Source: Modestobacter versicolor
GTDB lineage: Bacteria; Actinomycetota; Actinomycetes; Mycobacteriales; Geodermatophilaceae
DNA: 64,000 bases
Direction of reading: 5' to 3'
Assembly: GCF_014195485.1 (NCBI RefSeq)
Contig: NZ_JACIBU010000001.1
Coordinates: forward strand, 2,604,001 to 2,668,000
Shown one piece after another: positions 59,634 through 64,000 of the stretch. Under the pieces are notes generated by a model. It searched no databases. It was not told the DNA's origin and saw only the letters and a list, made by a program, of their open reading frames with translations. Each line of letters begins with the position of its first letter. Within the stretch, counting starts at the first letter, position 1. Made by a program: the position numbers and the translations under genes.

Positions 59634-60442
59634 TCGGTGTCCGAGGCAGCGGGCGTCTTGACCAGCTTCGCCGCGACCTCGGGGTCCAGCGGGCCGATGC
59701 CGTAGGAGGGGCACCAGGAGGCGAGCCCGCAGGCCCCGCAGGCGGGCTTCTTCGCGTGGCAGACGCGGCGCCCGTGGAAGATCACCCGGTGGGAGAACAT
59801 CGTCCACTCCTTCCGCGGGATGATCTCCGCGATCTCGGCCTCGACCTTGACCGGGTCCTCCTCCGCCGTCCAGCCGAAGCGCCGCACCAGCCGGCCGAAG
59901 TGGGTGTCGACGGTGAGCCCGGGGACGTCGAAGGCGTTGCCCAGCACGACGTTCGCCGTCTTGCGGCCCACACCGGGCAGGGTGACCAGGTCGGCGAGCC
60001 GGCCGGGGACCACGCCGTCGAAGCGCTCCACCAGGGCCTGCCCCAGCCCGATCACCGAGTTGGCCTTGGCCCGGAAGAAGCCGGTGGGCTTGAGGAGCTC
60101 CTCCAGCTCGGCGCGGTCGGCCCCGGCGTAGGCGTACGCGTCGGGGTACCGGGCGAACAGCGTCGGCGTCACCTTGTTCACCGTCCTGTCGGTGGTCTGC
60201 GCCGACAGGACGGTGGCGACGAGGAGCTCCAGCGGCGTGCTGAAGTCCAGCTCGCAGTGCGCGTCGGGGTGGATCGCCGTCAGCTCGCGGGCCATCCGCC
60301 GGGCGCGGCGGGTGCGGCCCAGCGGGCTCTCGTCCGGGTCGAACGGGGACACGCCCAGCCGGGCGGCACGACCGGGGCGGCGCGGGGGCGCCGGCCGCGT
60401 GTAGGCCGGCGGGGCATCGGGAGCAGGAGCGGGCCGGGACAC
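59630..60442 (-). CDS. nth: Endonuclease III
   Basis: A 270-aa bifunctional DNA glycosylase/AP lyase for oxidised pyrimidines. Helix-hairpin-helix [13 protein letters not shown] carries the catalytic Lys, the catalytic Asp is in [13 protein letters not shown], and the 4Fe-4S loop is [17 protein letters not shown] (C-X6-C-X2-C-X5-C). The first 45 residues are a Pro/Arg-rich extension. GTG 60442 has TACCCT 7 nt upstream (minus strand 60455-60450), so it is probably leaderless, which supports the long N-terminus. It heads the coupled run nth-tlpA-Nudix-cupredoxin, with marP 6 nt beyond. Confidence 0.95.
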   Translation of the reverse strand: MSRPAPAPDAPPAYTRPAPPRRPGRAARLGVSPFDPDESPLGRTRRARRMARELTAIHPDAHCELDFSTPLELLVATVLSAQTTDRTVNKVTPTLFARYPDAYAYAGADRAELEELLKPTGFFRAKANSVIGLGQALVERFDGVVPGRLADLVTLPGVGRKTANVVLGNAFDVPGLTVDTHFGRLVRRFGWTAEEDPVKVEAEIAEIIPRKEWTMFSHRVIFHGRRVCHAKKPACGACGLASWCPSYGIGPLDPEVAAKLVKTPAASDTE

Positions 60443-60588
60443 GCGTGTGAGGGTATGCGTCGGCCCTGACAGGCAGCGCCCGTCATACTCGACCGCGGTG
60501 CCCGGACCGGGTACGCCAACCGACCGCACGACCGACGTCGCCCCGCCCCCGGGCCTCCCCGCCCGCAGACGTCGCCGAGGAGGTGTCC

Positions 60589-60873
60589 GTGGTCGCCCTC
60601 ATCGTCATCCTGTTCCCGCCGCTGCTCATCGCCTTCCTGCTCGTCATGGAGCGGGTCGAGGAGCCGTTGCGCCGTCCCACCTCGCAGCGCGAGGTCGAGG
60701 ACTTCCTCGGCACCGCGACCGAGGGCGAGGTCGGCACGCTGGCCAACTCCGGCATCCGCCGGGCGATGTCCCGGTGGCGGTCCCGCCGCTCCGGCCGGGC
60801 CCGGTCGGCGCCGCGGGCGGTGCTCACCGAACGGGTCACCGAGTCCGGCGACGGCGCCCGGCACGCCGACTGA
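60589..60873 (+). CDS. Small single-pass membrane protein (Rv3675 position)
   Basis: A 94-aa protein. One N-terminal membrane segment ([19 protein letters not shown]) is followed by a cytoplasmic charged tail, [20 protein letters not shown] and an Arg/Ser-rich end. GTG 60589 is preferred to GTG 60583 because GAGGAGG then lies 5 nt upstream. It sits between divergent nth and crp as the Rv3675 membrane protein does in M. tuberculosis. Function unknown. Confidence 0.75.
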   Translation: MVALIVILFPPLLIAFLLVMERVEEPLRRPTSQREVEDFLGTATEGEVGTLANSGIRRAMSRWRSRRSGRARSAPRAVLTERVTESGDGARHAD

Positions 60874-60948
60874 TCCCACCCACACCGGGAGCCGATCCCG
60901 GAAGCCAGGCCGCCCAGGAGCCACTCAGAGTGGGCAGATCGGTGACTG

Positions 60949-60983
60949 AGTGCACTGGTGAGCCGAGCCACAGGCCCTAGACT
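60949..60983 (+). promoter_or_regulatory. crp promoter region
   Basis: TAGACT (60978-60983) is a TANNNT -10 box giving a leader of about 47 nt. The palindrome AGTGCACT (60949-60956), with GGTGA on both sides (60941-60945 and 60958-60962), lies where -35 contact occurs. It could bind a Crp-type dimer, but it is not a good match to TGTGA-N6-TCACA. Confidence 0.4.
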
Positions 60984-61036
60984 CACCGAAGACGCGGGTC
61001 GCCATCGCACCCGTGAGGACGTTGCGAGAGGTGCAC

Positions 61037-61711
61037 GTGGACGAGGTCCTTGCCCAGTCCGGTCTCTTCCAGGGGCTGTCGGAGGAGGCTGCCGAGCCGG
61101 TGGCCAGCGCGCTGGAGACGGTGACGCTGCCCCGTGGCCGGGTCGTCTTCAACGAGGGCGAGTCGGGCGACAGCCTCTACGTCGTCCTGTCCGGCAAGAT
61201 CAAGCTCTCCCGGCGCGCGCCGGACGGCCGCGAGAACGTGCTGGCCGTCATGGGCCCGTCGGACCAGTTCGGCGAGCTGTCGGTGTTCGACCCGGGCCCG
61301 CGCACGGCGACCGCCACCGCCGTCACCGACGTCCGGCTGGCCAAGATGCCGCAGTCGATGCTGCGCCCCTGGATCACCGCGCACCCGGAGATCGGTGAGC
61401 AGCTGCTGCGCGTGCTGGCCCGCCGGCTGCGCCGCACCAACGACTCGGTCGCCGACCTGATCTTCACCGACGTCCCCGGCCGGGTGGCCAAGGCGCTGCT
61501 GCAGATGGCCGACCGCTTCGGCAGCCGCGAGACCGACGGTCTGCGGGTCAAGCACGACCTGACGCAGGAGGAGCTGGCCCAGCTGGTCGGCGCCTCCCGC
61601 GAGACGGTCAACAAGGCGCTCGCCGACTTCGTGCACCGCGGCTGGATCCAGCTGCAGGGCAAGTCGGTCGTCGTCCTGGACGAGGACCGGCTGCGCCGCC
61701 GCGCGCGCTGA
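61037..61711 (+). CDS. crp: Crp/Fnr-family regulator (Crp/GlxR orthologue)
   Basis: A 224-aa global regulator. The cyclic-nucleotide-binding domain ([40 protein letters not shown]) is followed by the dimer helix and a winged HTH ([40 protein letters not shown]). It closely resembles M. tuberculosis Crp (Rv3676), same length. The start is GTG 61037 with GAGAGG 6 nt upstream, matching the orthologue N-terminus VDE-LA; upstream in-frame GTGs at 61013 and 61031 are less likely. Confidence 0.96.
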   Translation: MDEVLAQSGLFQGLSEEAAEPVASALETVTLPRGRVVFNEGESGDSLYVVLSGKIKLSRRAPDGRENVLAVMGPSDQFGELSVFDPGPRTATATAVTDVRLAKMPQSMLRPWITAHPEIGEQLLRVLARRLRRTNDSVADLIFTDVPGRVAKALLQMADRFGSRETDGLRVKHDLTQEELAQLVGASRETVNKALADFVHRGWIQLQGKSVVVLDEDRLRRRAR

Positions 61712-61723
61712 CACAGCACCGAC

Positions 61724-61764
61724 CGCGAGAGGCCCGGGACCGACCAGGTCCCGGGCCTCTCGCG
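61724..61764. terminator. Strong bidirectional terminator after crp
   Basis: CGCGAGAGGCCCGGGACC (61724-61741) and its exact complement (61747-61764) form an 18-bp stem with loop GACCA between the convergent crp and Nudix genes. Confidence 0.9.
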
Positions 61765-61773
61765 TCCAGGAGC

Positions 61774-62568
61774 TCATGACGGTAGCGGCACGACCATCCG
61801 GATGCGGGTGCCGTCGGGCAGCACCGCGTAGTGGCCCTCCGGGGTCTGCTCGAACGTCGGGCTGATCGGTTCCAGCGGTGCCGGGGGCGACCCGGTCAGC
61901 GCGGTGGCGGCGTCCGGGAAGGGTGCCAGCTGCCCGAGGGTGTGGATGGTCGGGGGCAGCATCGGCCGGCTGCCGGCGGCGTGCTCCTGCAGCGCCGCGG
62001 CGGGCGTCGTCCAGACCGCCTCGTCGGCCTCGCCGGAGACGTCGCGCGCCTCCTGCCCGGCGGGCAGCAGCGCGGCGAAGAACTTCGTGTCGTACCGGCG
62101 GCGCTCCGGCGGCGGGGTGATCCAGTGCGCGAAGGGCCGCAGCAGGTCCGCCCGCAGCGCGAGCCCTCGCCCGGCGAGGAGCTCGGCCAGCGACAGGTCG
62201 CGGGCCAGCAGCGCCTGCCGCTGCTCCTCCCAGTCGTCGCCGGAGACGTCGGGCACGACCCCGGAGCCGTCGGCCGGCCCGGCCAGCAGCACGCCGGCCT
62301 CCTCGAAGGTCTCCCGGACGGCGGCGCACACCAGCTCTCGGGCCAGCCGCTCGTCGCAGCCGAAGGCCGCGGCCCAGTCGGCCGGGGGCGGGCCGACCCA
62401 GGCCAGGTCGGTGCCGCCGTCGCGCTCGTCGACCCCGCCGCCGGGGTAGGCGCTCATCCCGCCGGCGAAGGGCATCCCCTGCGTGCGCCGCAGCAGGTAG
62501 ACCTCGAGACCGGCGGCACCGTCGCGCAGCAGCAGCACCGTCGCCGCCTGCCGCACGGGTGCGGTCAT
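61774..62568 (-). CDS. Nudix hydrolase
   Basis: A 264-aa protein. QAATVLLLRDGAAGLEVYLL is followed by a long Nudix region starting SAYPGGGVDERDGGTDLAWV and, after an insert, LVCAAVRETFEEAGV. The insert between the glycines and REXXEE makes it an atypical, extended Nudix box found in one actinobacterial group. Substrate unknown. ATG 62568 overlaps the RidA gene stop by 4 nt. In M. tuberculosis a metallo-beta-lactamase-fold gene (Rv3677c) occupies this position. Confidence 0.88.
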   Translation of the reverse strand: MTAPVRQAATVLLLRDGAAGLEVYLLRRTQGMPFAGGMSAYPGGGVDERDGGTDLAWVGPPPADWAAAFGCDERLARELVCAAVRETFEEAGVLLAGPADGSGVVPDVSGDDWEEQRQALLARDLSLAELLAGRGLALRADLLRPFAHWITPPPERRRYDTKFFAALLPAGQEARDVSGEADEAVWTTPAAALQEHAAGSRPMLPPTIHTLGQLAPFPDAATALTGSPPAPLEPISPTFEQTPEGHYAVLPDGTRIRMVVPLPS

Positions 62569-63035
62569 CGCAGCTCGACGGTGAGCTCGACCTCGACCGG
62601 GGCGTTCATCGGCAGCTCGGCGACGCCGACGGCGCTGCGGGCGTGCTGCCCCGCCTCGCCGAACACTCGGCCGAGGAACTCGCTGGCGCCGTTGACCACG
62701 CGCGGCTGGCCGCTGAAGCCCTCGGCGCTGGCGACGTAGCCGACCACCCGGACGACGCGGGCGATGGCGTCCAGGCCGACCAGGTCGTCGATCGCGGCCA
62801 GCGCGTTGAGCGCGCACAGCTTGGCGTCGGCGGCGGCGTCCTCGATGTCGACGGCGCCACCGACCTTGCCGGTGCGGCGCAGGCCGCCGTCGACGAAGGG
62901 CAGCTGACCGGAGGTGAAGACCAGCTGGCCGGTGCGGATCGCCGGCACGTAGGCCGCGACCGGGGCGGCGACCGGGGGCAGCCGGACGCCGAGCTCGGCC
63001 AGCCGCGCGGTCCAGCTCTGGGCGGGCGCGGTCAT
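62565..63035 (-). CDS. RidA-family protein
   Basis: A 156-aa member of the RidA/YjgF/Rv3678c group. LVFTSGQLPFVDGGLRRTGK, AKLCALNALAAIDDLVGLD and RSAVGVAELPMNAPVEVEL form the chorismate-mutase-like fold. RidA proteins hydrolyse reactive enamine/imine intermediates, but the usual catalytic Arg is not obvious in this subgroup, so activity is uncertain. ATG 63035 overlaps the DUF4177 stop by 4 nt. Confidence 0.9.
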   Translation of the reverse strand: MTAPAQSWTARLAELGVRLPPVAAPVAAYVPAIRTGQLVFTSGQLPFVDGGLRRTGKVGGAVDIEDAAADAKLCALNALAAIDDLVGLDAIARVVRVVGYVASAEGFSGQPRVVNGASEFLGRVFGEAGQHARSAVGVAELPMNAPVEVELTVELR

Positions 63036-63208
63036 CGGTTCAGCGGGCGCTTGAGGTAGGCGACCAGCTGGTCACCGCCGCCGGGACCCTGCAGGACGGT
63101 CACCAGCTCCCAGCCGTCGACCCCCCAGGAGTCGAGGATCGCCTTGGTGTTGTGGATCAGCAGCGGGATGGTGGCGTACTCCCACGTCACACGGGCCGGT
63201 TCGCTCAT
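63032..63208 (-). CDS. DUF4177-type small protein
   Basis: A 58-aa protein: WEYATIPLLIHNTKAILDSW then GVDGWELVTVLQGP and LVAYLKRPLNR. This is the DUF4177 pattern and matches the position and size of Rv3678A. ATG 63208 starts the run DUF4177-RidA-Nudix, each pair overlapping by 4 nt. Function unknown; perhaps a partner of the RidA-like protein. Confidence 0.85.
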   Translation of the reverse strand: MSEPARVTWEYATIPLLIHNTKAILDSWGVDGWELVTVLQGPGGGDQLVAYLKRPLNR

Positions 63209-63240
63209 GGCGCGACGCTAGCGCAGGCGGTCTGGTGACT

Positions 63241-63305
63241 GGATGGAACGGCCCCGCTGCAGGAGCCCGCCGCGAGCTCGCGAGTGCTGGGGGGCAGCGG
63301 GGTCC
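63241..63305. repeat. Dispersed repeat, family B copy 2
   Basis: GGATGGAACGGCCCCGCTGC at the left and GGGGGGCAGCGGGGTCCT at the right match copy 1 (56528-56593); the middle differs and contains GCGAGCTCGCGAG. Here it lies between two divergent starts (63208 and 63328), so it cannot be only a terminator. Confidence 0.88.
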
Positions 63306-63327
63306 TCGCGCTCGTAGGCTCGCAGAC

Positions 63328-64000
63328 GTGACCGGAGAGCCCAGCCCCGTGCGGTGCCATGTCGTGACGGGCAAGGGCGGGACCGGGAAGACCACGGTCG
63401 CCGCCGCCCTGGCCCTCTCCCTGGCCGCCGACGGCCGCCACGTGCTGCTGGTCGAGACCGAGGGGCGGCAGGGCATCGCCCAGCTGTTCGACACCCCGCC
63501 GCTGCCCTACGAGGAGCGGCGGGTCGCCGTGGCCCGCGGCGGCGGGGAGGTGAAGGCGCTGGCCATCGACGTGGAGGCGGCCTTCCTCGAGTACCTCGAG
63601 ATGTTCTACAGCCTCAAGCGGGCCGGCCGGGCGCTGCGGAAGATGGGCGCCATCGACTTCGCCACCGCGATCGCACCCGGGCTGCGCGACGTGCTGCTCA
63701 CCGGGAAGATCAAGGAGGCGGTGACCCGGCGGCACGACGGCCGGTACGTCTACGACGCCGTCGTCGTCGACGCCCCGCCGACCGGCCGGATCACCCGCTT
63801 CCTCAACGTCACCGGCGAGGTCGCCGGGCTGGCCCGCTCCGGGCCGATCAAGACCCAGAGCGACGGGGTGATGGCGGTGCTCCGCTCGCCGCAGACCGCC
63901 GTGCACCTGGTCACGCTGCTGGAGGACATGCCCGTGCAGGAGACCGCCGACGCGATCGGGGAGCTGACCGCGGCCGGGCTGCCGGTCGGCTCGGTGATCG
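63328..64000 (+). CDS. ArsA/GET3-like anion-transporting ATPase (3' end cut off)
   Basis: The first 224 residues of an ArsA-type ATPase. The deviant Walker A VTGKGGTGKTTVAAALALSL is near the N-terminus, LLVETEGRQGIAQLFDTPPL is the switch I-like region, and YDAVVVDAPPTGRITRFLNV is switch II. It is equivalent to Rv3679, first of a GET3-like pair in Mycobacterium; the second gene would lie beyond the window. TAGGCT (63315-63320) is 7 nt before GTG 63328, so it is probably leaderless. Confidence 0.92.
   Translation, partial: MTGEPSPVRCHVVTGKGGTGKTTVAAALALSLAADGRHVLLVETEGRQGIAQLFDTPPLPYEERRVAVARGGGEVKALAIDVEAAFLEYLEMFYSLKRAGRALRKMGAIDFATAIAPGLRDVLLTGKIKEAVTRRHDGRYVYDAVVVDAPPTGRITRFLNVTGEVAGLARSGPIKTQSDGVMAVLRSPQTAVHLVTLLEDMPVQETADAIGELTAAGLPVGSVI

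Noticed and set aside
60978-61036. GTG 61013 or 61031 as the start of crp
   Set aside because: These would add six or eight residues not found in the M. tuberculosis orthologue, and GAGAGG is correctly placed for GTG 61037 only.
1-64000. CRISPR array, transposase or integrase
   Set aside because: No regularly spaced repeats of 25-37 bp and no protein with transposase or integrase motifs were found on either strand; the repeats seen are palindromic pairs or short tandem units.

Overview
The window is very GC-rich, with frequent GTG, TTG and even CTG starts. Genes overlap by 4 nt in long chains, and -10 boxes of the TANNNT type often lie 6-8 nt before a start codon (leaderless mRNAs). Several blocks match known actinobacterial neighbourhoods. 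I infer a free-living actinomycete, probably of the Geodermatophilaceae type (Blastococcus/Modestobacter/Geodermatophilus). The family assignment is from recall of gene context, not a search. No rRNA, tRNA, CRISPR, integrase or IS transposase was seen.

The dominant theme is cobalamin (B12). A riboswitch-controlled cobN (1-3612, minus, 3' end outside the window) lies at the left edge. A cobG-cobH-cobIJ operon (9870-13164), cobK (20122-20892), cbiD (20997-22079), a def-cobL-cobM operon (22085-24679), cobD/cbiB (24725-25663) and plsC-cobQ (28432-30605) follow. A second riboswitch then heads a 10.5-kb operon: chelatase ChlI/ChlD fusion, cobO, cobB, cbiM-N-Q-O cobalt transporter, a CobE-CobC fusion, cobT and a CysG-like siroheme synthase/SUMT (35500-46099). 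Together these cover most steps from uroporphyrinogen III through cobyrinate, cobalt uptake and insertion, adenosylation, amidation, side-arm attachment and DMB activation. The route mixes oxygen-dependent CobG and CobN with anaerobic-type CbiD and CbiMNQO. CobF, CobU/CobP and the cobalamin synthase CobS/CobV are not in the window.

Between the B12 genes lie ordinary accessory genes: three MFS transporters, an FKBP lipoprotein, a quinone-reductase/HxlR pair, a DynA/DynB-like dynamin GTPase pair, GNAT and HAD enzymes, a MocR regulator, an ANTAR regulator, a PemK/MazF-like protein, an AbrB-family membrane protein and a winged-helix regulator with two duplicated membrane proteins. From 46.2 to 52 kb come an ABC exporter with an XRE regulator, a secreted alpha/beta hydrolase, an EamA transporter with a divergent CGNR regulator and an FhuF-like protein.

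The right end (52.1-64 kb) closely follows the order of Mycobacterium tuberculosis Rv3667-Rv3679: acs, holin-like membrane protein, epoxide hydrolase, marP, CoA-type Nudix, TlpA-like lipoprotein, nth, small membrane protein, crp, RidA, DUF4177 and an ArsA/GET3-like ATPase. Local changes are a Cys-rich XRE protein, a cupredoxin lipoprotein and a Nudix gene where Mycobacterium has a metallo-beta-lactamase-fold gene.

The least ordinary signals are small: two 26-28-codon mini-ORFs that bridge stop/start overlaps inside B12 operons, two dispersed palindromic repeat families, long inverted repeats inside coding sequence of the chelatase fusion and CbiM, a CTG start for cobT, and sharp operator-like inverted repeats next to three regulators.
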